Assembly: GCA_019415335.1 (NCBI GenBank)
Contig: DXKH01000080.1
Span: forward strand, 1 to 24,118
Direction of reading: 5' to 3'
DNA length: 24,118 nt
From: Citrobacter sp.
GTDB lineage: Bacteria > Pseudomonadota > Gammaproteobacteria > Enterobacterales > Enterobacteriaceae
Positions within the stretch are counted from its first letter, which is position 1. Each line of letters begins with the position of its first letter. Below are positions 15,975 through 24,118 of this stretch, piece after piece. The translations under genes were made by a program, and so were the position numbers. The notes beneath the pieces are model-generated. The model saw only the letters and a program-made list of their open reading frames with translations, ran no database searches and was not told the origin of the DNA.

Positions 15975-16941
15975 TCTTCTCAAGGCCCGTACGACATGGC
16001 TGGCATTCGCTGGGCTGTTAGCGTTTTCCGCACTGACACAAGCGGCGGAACCCTCCCCTGATGCTCTGCGCATTGGCTATCAGAAAGGCAGCATCAGTAT
16101 GGTGCTGGCGAAAAGCCATCAGCTTCTGGAAACGCGTTATCCCGGCACAAAAATATCCTGGATTGAATTCCCCGCTGGGCCGCAGATGCTGGAAGCCCTG
16201 AACGTCGGCAGTATTGATCTGGGCAGCACCGGAGATATTCCGCCCATTTTCGCCCAGGCCGCCGGGGCTGATTTAGTGTACGTCGGCGTCGAACCAGCGA
16301 AACCGAAAGCCGAAGTGATTCTGGTGCCGGAAAACAGCCCCATCAAAACGGTGGCGGAACTGAAAGGTCACAAAGTGGCGTTCCAGAAAGGCTCCAGTTC
16401 ACACAATTTGCTGCTGCGGGCACTGCAACAGGCCGGGCTGAAATTTACCGATATCCAGCCTACGTACCTGACCCCTGCCGATGCTCGTGCGGCTTTCCAG
16501 CAGGGTAACGTCGATGCGTGGGCCATCTGGGATCCCTACTATTCCGCAGCATTATTGCAGGGCGGTGTGCGCGTGCTGAAAGACGGCAGCGATCTGAAAC
16601 AAACAGGATCTTTCTATCTCGCCGCGCGACCGTACGCCGAAAAAAATGGCGCATTCATTCAGGGCGTACTGGAAACCTTTAGTCAGGCGGATGCGCTGAC
16701 CCTCAGTCAACGTCAGGAGAGTATTGCCCTGCTGGCGAAGACGATGGGTCTGCCGGAACCGGTGATTGCTTCATATCTCGATCATCGCCCGCCCACCAGC
16801 ATTTCACCGGTCAGCGACTCTGTGGCCGCGTTGCAACAACAAACCGCAGATCTGTTTTACGACAACCGCCTGGTACCGAAAAAAATCGATATTCGCCAGC
16901 GCATCTGGCACCCCACTCAACAGGAAGGAAAATCATTATGA
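15967..16941 (+). CDS. ssuA: Alkanesulfonate-binding periplasmic protein SsuA
   Basis: Periplasmic substrate-binding protein of 324 residues for the SsuABC importer; it captures aliphatic sulfonates. A signal peptide spans about residues 1–26 ([20 protein letters not shown] then SALTQA), with cleavage near ALTQA/AEPS. The mature part has the NMT1/OpuAC-like fold, with [22 protein letters not shown] and [11 protein letters not shown] as recognisable segments. It is five residues longer than E. coli SsuA, all in the signal peptide. The start ATG lies inside the end of ssuE (eight-base overlap), and the stop overlaps ssuD as ATGA, so translation is coupled at both ends. A more upstream in-frame ATG would run deep into ssuE and remove the signal peptide, so it is rejected. 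Confidence 0.95.
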   Translation: MRNLLKARTTWLAFAGLLAFSALTQAAEPSPDALRIGYQKGSISMVLAKSHQLLETRYPGTKISWIEFPAGPQMLEALNVGSIDLGSTGDIPPIFAQAAGADLVYVGVEPAKPKAEVILVPENSPIKTVAELKGHKVAFQKGSSSHNLLLRALQQAGLKFTDIQPTYLTPADARAAFQQGNVDAWAIWDPYYSAALLQGGVRVLKDGSDLKQTGSFYLAARPYAEKNGAFIQGVLETFSQADALTLSQRQESIALLAKTMGLPEPVIASYLDHRPPTSISPVSDSVAALQQQTADLFYDNRLVPKKIDIRQRIWHPTQQEGKSL

Positions 16942-18083
16942 GCCTGAATATGTTCTGGTTTTTACCGACGCACGGTGACGGTCACTATCTGGGGACGGAG
17001 GAAGGCTCTCGCCCGGTGGATCAAGGTTATCTGCAACAGATTGCGCAGGCGGCGGATCGTCTGGGATTCACCGGTGTGCTGATCCCGACCGGACGATCCT
17101 GCGAAGACGCGTGGCTGGTCGCGGCATCGATGATTCCGGTGACTCAGCGACTCAAATTCCTGGTGGCCTTGCGCCCTAGCGTCACTTCACCGACGGTCGC
17201 CGCACGTCAGGCCGCCACGCTCGACCGGCTCTCCAACGGCCGCGCGTTGTTTAACCTGGTCACCGGCAGCGATCCGCAAGAACTGGCGGGCGACGGCGTG
17301 TTTCTCGATCACAGCGAACGTTACGAGGCCTCTTCGGAGTTCACCCAGGTCTGGCGTCGTTTGTTACAGGGCGAAACCGTCGATTTCAACGGCAAGCACA
17401 TCCACGTTCGCGGAGCGAAGCTGTTCTTTCCGCCGATCCAGCAGCCGTATCCCCCACTCTACTTTGGTGGCTCTTCCGACGTCGCCCAGGATCTGGCCGC
17501 TGAGCAGGTCGATCTTTACCTCACCTGGGGCGAACCGCCTGAGCTGGTGAAAGAGAAGATCGCCCAGGTGCGGGCCAAAGCTGCAGCGCGCGGGCGCAGC
17601 ATTCGTTTTGGCATTCGCCTGCACGTCATTGTTCGTGAAACCAACGAAGAAGCATGGCGGGCCGCGGATCGGCTGATTGCCCACCTTGATGACGAGACCA
17701 TCGAGAAAGCGCAAGCGGCGTTTGCCCGGACGGATTCCGTCGGTCAGCACCGGATGGCAGCACTGCATAATGGCAAGCGCGACCAACTGGAGATTAGCCC
17801 GAATCTGTGGGCCGGTGTGGGTTTGGTACGTGGCGGCGCCGGGACCGCGCTGGTCGGTGACGGTCCAACGGTGGCAGCGCGCATTAATGAGTATGCCGCG
17901 CTGGGTATCGACAGCTTCGTACTTTCTGGCTATCCGCATCTGGAAGAAGCATACAGGGTCGGCGAACTGTTGTTTCCGCATCTGGACGTCGCGATCCCGG
18001 AAATCCCGCAGCCGCAACGCCTGCATCAGCAGGGCGAAGCGGTGGCGAATGAATTTATCCCGCGCAAGGTTGCGCAGAGCTGA
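16938..18083 (+). CDS. ssuD: FMNH2-dependent alkanesulfonate monooxygenase SsuD
   Basis: Enzyme of 381 residues that uses FMNH2 from SsuE and oxygen to split alkanesulfonates into aldehyde and sulfite, releasing sulfur for cysteine synthesis. It is a bacterial-luciferase-like TIM barrel. The residues implicated in E. coli are present: C55 (Cys54 without Met) in TGRSCEDAW, and R227 and H229 in FGIRLHVIV. The mobile-loop sequence [21 protein letters not shown] is intact. Length equals E. coli SsuD. It overlaps ssuA by four bases and ends 11 bases before ssuC. Confidence 0.97.
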   Translation: MSLNMFWFLPTHGDGHYLGTEEGSRPVDQGYLQQIAQAADRLGFTGVLIPTGRSCEDAWLVAASMIPVTQRLKFLVALRPSVTSPTVAARQAATLDRLSNGRALFNLVTGSDPQELAGDGVFLDHSERYEASSEFTQVWRRLLQGETVDFNGKHIHVRGAKLFFPPIQQPYPPLYFGGSSDVAQDLAAEQVDLYLTWGEPPELVKEKIAQVRAKAAARGRSIRFGIRLHVIVRETNEEAWRAADRLIAHLDDETIEKAQAAFARTDSVGQHRMAALHNGKRDQLEISPNLWAGVGLVRGGAGTALVGDGPTVAARINEYAALGIDSFVLSGYPHLEEAYRVGELLFPHLDVAIPEIPQPQRLHQQGEAVANEFIPRKVAQS

Positions 18084-18094
18084 GGAGAACCATG

Positions 18095-18886
18095 ATGGCA
18101 ACGCCAACGAAAATGTGGTTGTTACGCGTTGCCCCCTGGTTTTTACCGGTGGGCATCATCGCCGTCTGGCAACTGGCCTCCTCCATGGGCTGGCTCTCCG
18201 GGCGTATTTTACCCTCGCCGGAAGGGGTGGTTGCCGCCTTCTGGACGCTCTCCGCCAGCGGCGAACTCTGGCAGCATCTGGCCATCAGCTCCTGGCGCGC
18301 GTTGATCGGCTTTTCGATCGGTGGTTCGATTGGGCTGACGCTGGGGCTGATCAGCGGCTTATCGCGCTGGGGGGAACGCCTGCTGGATACCTCAATCCAG
18401 ATGCTGCGCAACGTTCCACATCTGGCACTCATCCCGTTAGTGATCTTGTGGTTTGGCATCGATGAAACCGCGAAAATCTTCCTGGTGGCGCTGGGAACGC
18501 TATTTCCCATCTACATCAACACCTGGCACGGGATCCGCAATATAGATCGCGGTCTGGTAGAAATGGCGCGCAGCTACGGGTTATCCGGCTTTTCGCTGTT
18601 TCTCCATGTGATCCTGCCGGGCGCCCTGCCCTCGATTATGGTGGGTGTGCGCTTTGCGTTGGGACTGATGTGGCTGACGCTGATCGTCGCGGAGACCATT
18701 TCGGCCAATTCAGGGATCGGTTATCTGGCAATGAACGCGAGGGAGTTTCTGCAAACAGATATCGTGGTTGTCGCCATTATTCTCTACGCCCTGCTCGGTA
18801 AACTGGCCGACGTCAGCGCTCAACTGCTGGAACGCGTCTGGTTGCGCTGGAACCCGGCTTATCATGTGAAGGAGGCCACCGTATGA
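18095..18886 (+). CDS. ssuC: Alkanesulfonate ABC transporter permease SsuC
   Basis: Inner-membrane permease of 263 residues with about six hydrophobic spans. The cytoplasmic EAA-type loop [20 protein letters not shown] (about 156–175) couples to the ATPase SsuB. Two tandem ATGs (18092 and 18095) are possible starts. The second is preferred because it is seven bases after GGAG and gives MATP, as in E. coli; the first is only four bases away. The stop overlaps ssuB as ATGA. Confidence 0.95.
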   Translation: MATPTKMWLLRVAPWFLPVGIIAVWQLASSMGWLSGRILPSPEGVVAAFWTLSASGELWQHLAISSWRALIGFSIGGSIGLTLGLISGLSRWGERLLDTSIQMLRNVPHLALIPLVILWFGIDETAKIFLVALGTLFPIYINTWHGIRNIDRGLVEMARSYGLSGFSLFLHVILPGALPSIMVGVRFALGLMWLTLIVAETISANSGIGYLAMNAREFLQTDIVVVAIILYALLGKLADVSAQLLERVWLRWNPAYHVKEATV

Positions 18887-19650
18887 ATACCGCCCGTCTG
18901 AACCAGGGTACACCGCTCCTGCTGAATGCGGTAACGAAAAAGTACGCGGCTAACACCGTACTGAATCAGTTGGATCTCCATATTCCTGCCGGTCAGTTTG
19001 TTGCTGTCGTCGGGCGCAGCGGTGGTGGCAAAAGCACCCTGTTACGCCTGCTGGCAGGGCTTGAATCGCCGAATGCGGGTGAACTACTGGCGGGGACCAC
19101 GCCGCTTCGCGATATTCAGGACGATACCCGCATGATGTTTCAGGATGCCCGACTTCTGCCGTGGAAGTCGGTTATCGATAACGTGGGGCTGGGGCTGAAG
19201 GGCGACTGGCGGGATGCTGCGCGTCAGGCGCTGGCGGCGGTTGGGCTGGAAGACCGGGCGAGCGAATGGCCTGCAGCGCTTTCCGGCGGACAAAAGCAGC
19301 GAGTTGCCCTTGCGCGAGCGCTGATCCATCGGCCGGGCCTGCTGTTACTTGACGAACCGCTTGGCGCGCTGGATGCGTTAACGCGCCTGGAGATGCAGGA
19401 TCTTATTGTTTCGCTGTGGCAGGAACACGGTTTCACCGTGCTGCTGGTGACGCATGACGTCAGCGAAGCCGTGGCGATGGCCGACCGGGTGTTGCTGATC
19501 GAGGATGGCAAGATTGGACTGGATCTGACGGTCGACATTGCACGCCCCCGCCGCCTGGGCTCGGTGCGTTTAGCGGAGCTGGAGGCCAACGTGTTGAGCC
19601 GGGTTATGCAGCGTGGAGTAACGGAACAGTCGATCCGTCGGCATGGATAA
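18883..19650 (+). CDS. ssuB: Alkanesulfonate ABC transporter ATPase SsuB
   Basis: ATPase of 255 residues powering sulfonate import through SsuC. Walker A is GRSGGGKST (44–52), the Q-loop is [11 protein letters not shown] (about 84–94), the signature is LSGGQKQ (133–139), Walker B is LLLLDEP (153–159) and the switch is H191 in VTHDVSEA. It belongs to the nitrate/taurine/sulfonate branch. It is the last gene of ssuEADCB; no simple U-tract terminator follows, only a REP pair. Confidence 0.97.
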   Translation: MNTARLNQGTPLLLNAVTKKYAANTVLNQLDLHIPAGQFVAVVGRSGGGKSTLLRLLAGLESPNAGELLAGTTPLRDIQDDTRMMFQDARLLPWKSVIDNVGLGLKGDWRDAARQALAAVGLEDRASEWPAALSGGQKQRVALARALIHRPGLLLLDEPLGALDALTRLEMQDLIVSLWQEHGFTVLLVTHDVSEAVAMADRVLLIEDGKIGLDLTVDIARPRRLGSVRLAELEANVLSRVMQRGVTEQSIRRHG

Positions 19651-19664
19651 GCATTCTGGACGTT

Positions 19665-19735
19665 GTAGCCCGGTAAGCGTGAGCGCTACCGGGCATTTTG
19701 CCGGATAGCGGCGTTACTGCCTTATCCGGCCTGCA
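19665..19735. repeat. REP pair (BIME) between ssuB and pepN
   Basis: Two palindromic units lie next to each other. The first pairs GCCCGGTA (19668–19675) with TACCGGGC (19687–19694), extended by AGCG/CGCT with one bulged base. The second pairs GCCGGATA (19700–19707) with TATCCGGC (19723–19730) and closely resembles the classic enteric REP sequence. REP pairs sit in 3' ends between convergent genes, stabilise mRNA ends and bind gyrase or IHF in E. coli. This one fills most of the 103-base gap between the convergent ssuB and pepN. Confidence 0.88.
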
Positions 19736-19753
19736 AAACGACAGGTCAATGTC

Positions 19754-22366
19754 TCAGGCTAACGCTTTGGCGATCTTCTCGAACAGATCGCCGGAGAGAT
19801 TCTCCAGCCCTTTCAATTGTTCCAGCGCGGCACGCATTTTTTGCTGACGCTTCTCATCGTAACGCTTCAGACGGATCAATGGTTCGATCAGACGTGACGC
19901 CACCTGCGGATTTCGGCTGTTAAGCTCGGTCAACATCTCAACCAGGAACTGATATCCGCTGCCATCTTCTGCATGGAAAGCCGCCGGGTTACTGCCGGCA
20001 AACGCGCCAATCAGCGAACGAATACGGTTCGGGTTGCTCATGCTGAACGAACGGTGTTTCAACAGGCCGCGCACCGTGTCCAGCACGTTATCTGCCGGAC
20101 TGGTGGACTGCAGGATGAACCATTTGTCCATCACCAGACCGTCCTGATGCCACTTGTCGTCATACTCCTGCATCAGCGCGTCACGGCACGGCAGTTGCGC
20201 CGCCACGGCCGCAGACAGCGCCGCCAGCGCATCGGTCATGTTGTTAGCTTCACGATACTGCTTGCTCACCAGCGTATCTGCCAGCGTCGTTTCACCAAAG
20301 GCCAGGAAGCGCAGGCAGGCGTTACGCAGCGTACGTTTGCCGATGTCCGCGTGCTCAATGCGGTACTCCTCCAGGCGGTTGGCGTTGTAGATCGCCAGGA
20401 ACTCATCCGCCAGTTCAGCCGCCAGCGTACGCGTTAACGCTTCACGAACCTCCGCAATGGCCAGCGGATCGATCTTCTCAAACAGCTCGGCAATTTCGTT
20501 TGCCGACGGCAGCGTCAGAATTTCCGCCGCCAGCGCCGGATCGATCTTCTCATCCAGCAGCACCGCGCGGAAAGCATCCGCCACATGCACCGGCAGAGAG
20601 AGCGGCTGCCCCTGCTGATGGCGCGCCACGTTCAGCTTGATATACGTTGCCAGCAGGCTTTGCGCCGCGTCCCAACGGGAGAAGTCGTTACGCGCATGCC
20701 GCATCAGGAACGTCAGTTGCTGATCGCTCCACTTATACTCCAGTTTCACCGGGGCAGAGAACTCGCACAGCAGTGCCGGTACCGGCTGGAAATAAACGTT
20801 ATCGAATACAAACGTCTGCTCCGCCTGGGTGAAATTCAGTACCGAATTCACCGGGTGACCGCCTTTCTGTAGCGGGATCACTTTGCCTTCGTTGTCATAC
20901 AGTTCGATGGCAAATGGAATGTGCAGCGGCTGTTTTTCGGCCTGATCCGGTGTTGGCGGCGTGCGCTGGCTGAGAGTTAGCGTGTACTGTTCAGTTTCCG
21001 GATTATAGTCATCTTTAACGGTAACAATCGGCGTGCCGGACTGGCTGTACCAGCGGCGGAAATGGGAAAGATCGACGTTAGACGCATCTTCCATTGCCTG
21101 AACGAAATCATCACAGGTTGCCGCGCTGCCGTCATGACGTTCAAAGTACAGCTGCATCCCTTTCTGGAAATTCGCTTCGCCCAGCAGGGTGTGGATCATG
21201 CGAATCACTTCTGCGCCCTTTTCATACACGGTCAGGGTGTAGAAGTTGTTCATTTCAATGACCATGTCCGGGCGGATCGGATGTGCCATCGGGCTGGCAT
21301 CTTCCGCAAACTGCAGGCCGCGCATGGTGCGCACGTTGCTGATCCGGTTAACCGCACGGGAACCGAGATCCGAACTGAACTCCTGATCGCGGAAAACGGT
21401 CAAGCCCTCTTTCAGGCTCAACTGGAACCAGTCGCGACAGGTGACGCGGTTACCGGTCCAGTTGTGGAAATATTCATGGCCGATCACGCGTTCAATATCG
21501 AGATAATCTTTGTCGGTGGCGGTATCGGTACGCGCCAGCACGTATTTGGAGTTAAAGATATTAAGGCCTTTATTCTCCATCGCGCCCATATTAAAGAAGT
21601 CGACGGCGACGATCATATAGATGTCAAGATCGTACTCCAGGCCGAAGCGCTCTTCATCCCACTTCATCGAATTCTGTAACGAAGTCATCGCCCACGGCGC
21701 ACGATCGAGATTGCCGCGATCCACGTACAGCTCCAGCGCGACTTCGCGCCCGGAACGGGTGGTAAAGGTGTCGCGCAGCACGTCGAAATCACCGACGACC
21801 AGCGCAAACAGATAGCACGGTTTCGGGAACGGATCCTGCCACTGAACCCAGTGACGACCGTTTTCCAGCTCCCCCTCGCCGGTGCGGTTACCGTTGGAGA
21901 GCAGGAACGGATATTTGCTTTTATCGGCAATAATTTTGGTGGTAAAACGCGCCAGCACGTCCGGGCGGTCGAGATACCAGGTAATATGGCGGAAGCCTTC
22001 CGCTTCGCACTGGGTGCATAGTGCATCGCCCGATTGATACAGACCTTCCAGCGCGGTATTCCGGGCCGGGCTGATTTCATTCACAATACGCAGCGTAAAA
22101 CGCTCGGGCAGATTGCTGATCACCAGCGCGCCCGCTTCTTCTTTATAAGCTGTCCACGGTTCATCGTTGACGTGGAGAGAGACCAACGTCAGATCTTCTC
22201 CGTCCAGTTTCAGCGGGGCATCCGATGCGCCATGACGAACAGCCTGGCTCACTGCCGTGACCACGGTTTTTTCAGCATCCAGGTCAAAGGTCAAGTCAAT
22301 ATCAGTAATCTGGTAATCCGGCGCACGGTAGTCGTGGCGGTATTTGGCTTGTGGCTGTTGTGTCAT
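19754..22366 (-). CDS. pepN: Aminopeptidase N (M1 zinc metallopeptidase)
   Basis: Broad-specificity cytosolic aminopeptidase of 870 residues, the same length as E. coli PepN; it trims N-terminal residues in the late stages of protein breakdown. The zinc site is HEYFH (297–301) with E320 in LSLKEGL, and the exopeptidase motif GAMEN is at 261–265. The N-terminal beta domain, thermolysin-like domain, small beta domain and long helical C-terminal domain are all present. The start ATG follows AAAGG. It is divergent from pncB with 265 bases between starts and convergent with ssuB across the REP pair. I could not identify its promoter with confidence. Confidence 0.98.
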   Translation of the reverse strand: MTQQPQAKYRHDYRAPDYQITDIDLTFDLDAEKTVVTAVSQAVRHGASDAPLKLDGEDLTLVSLHVNDEPWTAYKEEAGALVISNLPERFTLRIVNEISPARNTALEGLYQSGDALCTQCEAEGFRHITWYLDRPDVLARFTTKIIADKSKYPFLLSNGNRTGEGELENGRHWVQWQDPFPKPCYLFALVVGDFDVLRDTFTTRSGREVALELYVDRGNLDRAPWAMTSLQNSMKWDEERFGLEYDLDIYMIVAVDFFNMGAMENKGLNIFNSKYVLARTDTATDKDYLDIERVIGHEYFHNWTGNRVTCRDWFQLSLKEGLTVFRDQEFSSDLGSRAVNRISNVRTMRGLQFAEDASPMAHPIRPDMVIEMNNFYTLTVYEKGAEVIRMIHTLLGEANFQKGMQLYFERHDGSAATCDDFVQAMEDASNVDLSHFRRWYSQSGTPIVTVKDDYNPETEQYTLTLSQRTPPTPDQAEKQPLHIPFAIELYDNEGKVIPLQKGGHPVNSVLNFTQAEQTFVFDNVYFQPVPALLCEFSAPVKLEYKWSDQQLTFLMRHARNDFSRWDAAQSLLATYIKLNVARHQQGQPLSLPVHVADAFRAVLLDEKIDPALAAEILTLPSANEIAELFEKIDPLAIAEVREALTRTLAAELADEFLAIYNANRLEEYRIEHADIGKRTLRNACLRFLAFGETTLADTLVSKQYREANNMTDALAALSAAVAAQLPCRDALMQEYDDKWHQDGLVMDKWFILQSTSPADNVLDTVRGLLKHRSFSMSNPNRIRSLIGAFAGSNPAAFHAEDGSGYQFLVEMLTELNSRNPQVASRLIEPLIRLKRYDEKRQQKMRAALEQLKGLENLSGDLFEKIAKALA

Positions 22367-22561
22367 AAAAAACCTTTAGCATCTTTTGAAGAGTCTCGAC
22401 TCCAGTCTATTCCTGTTGCGTAAAACGCGCTACGCAGAATGTTTATCTTTTCAGACACAAACACTCTTTTCGCTACATTTTTATAACACGCGGCACGAAA
22501 TGCACTCGACCCTCACGCCAGCTTATGGTGTGATCGGGGTTCAATAAATCGCTAAACAAGG

Positions 22562-22567
22562 TATACT
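22562..22567 (+). promoter_or_regulatory. Probable -10 element of pncB
   Basis: TATACT (22562–22567) is a good -10. The -35 is poor: TTCAAT (22540–22545) at 16 bases. The predicted start near 22574 puts the NadR-type box just downstream, suiting repression. Confidence 0.55.
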
Positions 22568-22584
22568 CCAGCGGTTTTCTTAGT

Positions 22585-22602
22585 TGTTTATTGTACTAAA
22601 CG
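22585..22602. promoter_or_regulatory. NadR-type operator of pncB
   Basis: TGTTTA-TTGTAC-TAAACG matches the NadR operator TGTTTA-N6-TAAACA except for the last base. In Salmonella and E. coli NadR represses NAD synthesis and salvage genes, including pncB, when NAD is plentiful. The box lies between the predicted transcription start and the pncB ATG. Confidence 0.78.
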
Positions 22603-22631
22603 CTCCCGTGAGAGGATGCTACTGCGCACCT

Positions 22632-23834
22632 ATGACACAATTCGCTTCTCCTGTTCTGCACTCGTTGCTGGATACAGATGCTTATAAGTTGCATATGCAG
22701 CAAGCCGTATTTCACCACTACTATGATGTGCAGGTAGCGGCTGAATTTCGTTGCCGAGGCGACGACCTGCTGGGTATTTATGCCGACACCATTCGCGAGC
22801 AGGTCAATGCTATGCAGCATCTGCGCCTGCAGGATGAAGAGTATCAGTGGCTCTCCGGCCTGCCCTTCTTCAAAGCGGATTACCTTAACTGGTTGCGCGA
22901 TTTTCGCTATGACCCGCAGCAGGTTTCCGTCAGCAACGACAACGGAAAGCTGAATATCCGCTTAACCGGTCCGTGGCGCGAAGTCATCATGTGGGAAGTC
23001 CCACTGCTGGCGGTGATCAGTGAGCTGGTTCATCGCTATCGCTCACCCGAAATGGGCGTCGCGCAGGCCCTCGATACGCTGGAGACGAAACTAGTCGATT
23101 TCTCTGCTTTAACGTCCAGTCTCGATATGTCCCGCTTCCACCTGATGGATTTCGGCACCCGTCGTCGTTTTTCCCGTGAAGTGCAACAGGCTATCGTTAA
23201 GCGTTTGCAGCAGGAGTCGTGGTTTGTTGGCACCAGTAACTACGATCTGGCGCGTCGTCTGTCGCTAACACCAATGGGCACCCAGGCGCACGAGTGGTTC
23301 CAGGCGCATCAACAGATAAGCCCGGAACTGGCGACCAGCCAACGTGCCGCCCTCGCCGCATGGTTGAATGAATATCCGGATCAGTTAGGTATTGCGCTGA
23401 CCGACTGCATCACAATGGATGCGTTCTTACGCGATTTTGGCAGCGAATTTGCGACCCGTTACCAGGGACTGCGCCATGACTCTGGCGATCCGGTTGAATG
23501 GGGTGAAAAAGCTATCGCTCACTATGAGAAGTTAGGTATCGATCCGCACAGCAAAACGCTGGTCTTTTCCGACAATCTGGATCTGAATAAAGCCGTTGAT
23601 CTTTACCGTCATTTCTCCTCCCGCGTGCAGTTGAGTTTTGGTATTGGTACGCGTCTGACCTGTGATATTCCACAGGTTAAACCGCTGAATATTGTGATCA
23701 AACTGGTGGAGTGCAACGGTAAACCGGTTGCCAAACTGTCTGACAGCCCGGGCAAAACCATTTGTCACGACAAAGCCTTTGTTCGCGCGTTGCGCAAAGC
23801 GTTTGATTTACCGCATATCAAAAAAGCCAGTTAA
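22632..23834 (+). CDS. pncB: Nicotinate phosphoribosyltransferase
   Basis: Enzyme of 400 residues that converts nicotinate and PRPP to nicotinate mononucleotide in the pyridine nucleotide salvage (Preiss-Handler) pathway, with ATP hydrolysis. H220 (His219 without Met), the residue phosphorylated in the Salmonella enzyme, is present in [10 protein letters not shown]. The PRPP-binding region near [14 protein letters not shown] and the GIGTRLTCD segment are intact. The frame is open 16 codons upstream, but those codons contain the NadR box, and the ATG at 22632 gives the known [12 protein letters not shown]-terminus. It is divergent from pepN, with a terminator just downstream. Confidence 0.97.
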   Translation: MTQFASPVLHSLLDTDAYKLHMQQAVFHHYYDVQVAAEFRCRGDDLLGIYADTIREQVNAMQHLRLQDEEYQWLSGLPFFKADYLNWLRDFRYDPQQVSVSNDNGKLNIRLTGPWREVIMWEVPLLAVISELVHRYRSPEMGVAQALDTLETKLVDFSALTSSLDMSRFHLMDFGTRRRFSREVQQAIVKRLQQESWFVGTSNYDLARRLSLTPMGTQAHEWFQAHQQISPELATSQRAALAAWLNEYPDQLGIALTDCITMDAFLRDFGSEFATRYQGLRHDSGDPVEWGEKAIAHYEKLGIDPHSKTLVFSDNLDLNKAVDLYRHFSSRVQLSFGIGTRLTCDIPQVKPLNIVIKLVECNGKPVAKLSDSPGKTICHDKAFVRALRKAFDLPHIKKAS

Positions 23835-23841
23835 TCCTGCC

Positions 23842-23865
23842 AGGGAGCCGCTTCGGCTCCCTTTT
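23842..23865 (+). terminator. pncB terminator
   Basis: A 9-bp perfect stem, AGGGAGCCG (23842–23850) and CGGCTCCCT (23854–23862), has a CTT loop and a short T run. It begins eight bases after the pncB stop. Confidence 0.9.
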
Positions 23866-23907
23866 AGCATTTATTTCTGAATTCTTTTCTTTTCCTGTTA
23901 ATTCTAC

Positions 23908-23935
23908 TTGTCTGATTGCAGATGCCAGGTAACAT
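23908..23935 (+). promoter_or_regulatory. Candidate asnS promoter
   Basis: TTGTCT (23908–23913) and TAACAT (23930–23935) are separated by 16 bases. The leader would begin near 23942, exactly at a small hairpin TCCCC-ATTC-GGGGA (23942–23955). Both hexamers are imperfect, so this is tentative. Confidence 0.45.
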
Positions 23936-23995
23936 AGGAAATCCCCATTCGGGGAACATGTGTTTATATATCGGACAATTAACAGAGAGAATATT

Positions 23996-24118
23996 ATGAG
24001 CGTTGTGCCTGTAGCCGACGTACTCCAGGGCCGCGTAGCCGTTGACAGCGAAGTCACCGTGCGCGGATGGGTACGTACCCGCCGAGATTCAAAAGCTGGC
24101 ATCTCCTTCCTCGCCGTT
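23996..24118 (+). CDS. asnS: Asparaginyl-tRNA synthetase, N-terminal fragment
   Basis: The first 41 codons of a class II aminoacyl-tRNA synthetase that charges tRNA-Asn; the gene runs off the window. The visible part ([20 protein letters not shown] then [21 protein letters not shown]) is the start of the N-terminal anticodon-binding OB fold and is identical to E. coli AsnS as I recall it. The start follows AGAGAG. Position next to pncB matches the E. coli order. Confidence 0.96.

Noticed and set aside
16975..16985. Perfect palindrome GTGAC-G-GTCAC resembling matS
   Set aside because: The spacer is one base instead of three, and it lies inside the conserved ssuD coding sequence (GDGH), so it is not a matS site.
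21441..21453. GTGACGCGGTTAC as a second matS-like element
   Set aside because: It has two mismatches to consensus and lies within conserved pepN codons; this level of match is expected by chance.
21062..21679. Plus-strand open frame of 205 codons opposite pepN
   Set aside because: Shadow frame opposite the catalytic domain of PepN; no independent evidence of translation.
1..24118. Novel defence, mobile or biosynthetic system
   Set aside because: All coding space is accounted for by conserved enteric genes in their usual order; no integrase, transposase, tRNA-associated boundary, CRISPR repeat or unknown gene cluster is visible.

Overview
The window is core chromosome of an enteric gammaproteobacterium (Enterobacteriaceae). 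Almost every protein is near-identical in length and sequence to its Escherichia coli counterpart as I remember it. The gene order is the E. coli ompA–asnS segment read in reverse: ompA, matP, ycbZ, fabA, rmf, pqiC-pqiB-pqiA-uup-rlmL, ycbX, zapC, pyrD, ssuEADCB, pepN, pncB, asnS. Differences from E. coli K-12 point to a relative: the OmpA surface loops differ and SsuA has a longer signal peptide. The elf/ycbQ fimbrial operon that K-12 carries between pyrD and ssuE is missing. Salmonella, as I recall, has pyrD next to pepN without ssu. A Citrobacter-like genome fits best; this is an inference.

Layout. 1–1174: leader, ompA and a bidirectional terminator shared with the convergent matP. 1211–3609: divergent matP (Ter macrodomain organiser) and ycbZ (Lon-like protease homologue). 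3604–4281: fabA, with FadR and FabR sites built into its promoter, and its terminator. 4294–4621: rmf (ribosome hibernation) on the minus strand with a long, motif-rich upstream region. 4661–12258: a tight minus-strand run rlmL-uup-pqiA-pqiB-pqiC (23S rRNA methylation, ABC-F ATPase, intermembrane lipid transport), probably one transcription unit from a promoter near 12258 to a terminator near 4661. 12317–13965: ycbX and zapC, convergent and overlapping by four bases. 14085–15256: pyrD with a terminator, a 5' hairpin of the kind used for pyrimidine control, and a PurR box. 15399–19650: ssuEADCB, an alkanesulfonate sulfur-scavenging operon with overlapping genes. 19665–19735: a REP pair (BIME) between convergent ssuB and pepN. 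19754–22366: pepN. 22553–23865: pncB with a NadR-type box and terminator. 23908–24118: promoter region and 5' end of asnS, cut by the window edge.

The genes are mostly housekeeping: envelope integrity (OmpA, PqiABC), fatty acid and pyrimidine synthesis (FabA, PyrD), NAD salvage (PncB), translation (RlmKL, Uup, RMF, AsnRS), chromosome and division organisation (MatP, ZapC) and sulfur scavenging (SsuEADCB). I see no prophage, insertion sequence, CRISPR array, tRNA, rRNA or defence island. I do not see a previously undescribed system. The observations most worth a second look are regulatory: repeats in the rmf promoter, the half-site array at pncB, the alternative pairings in the ompA leader, and the compact intergenic regions around matP and ssuE. 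There is no gene-free stretch longer than about 300 bases.
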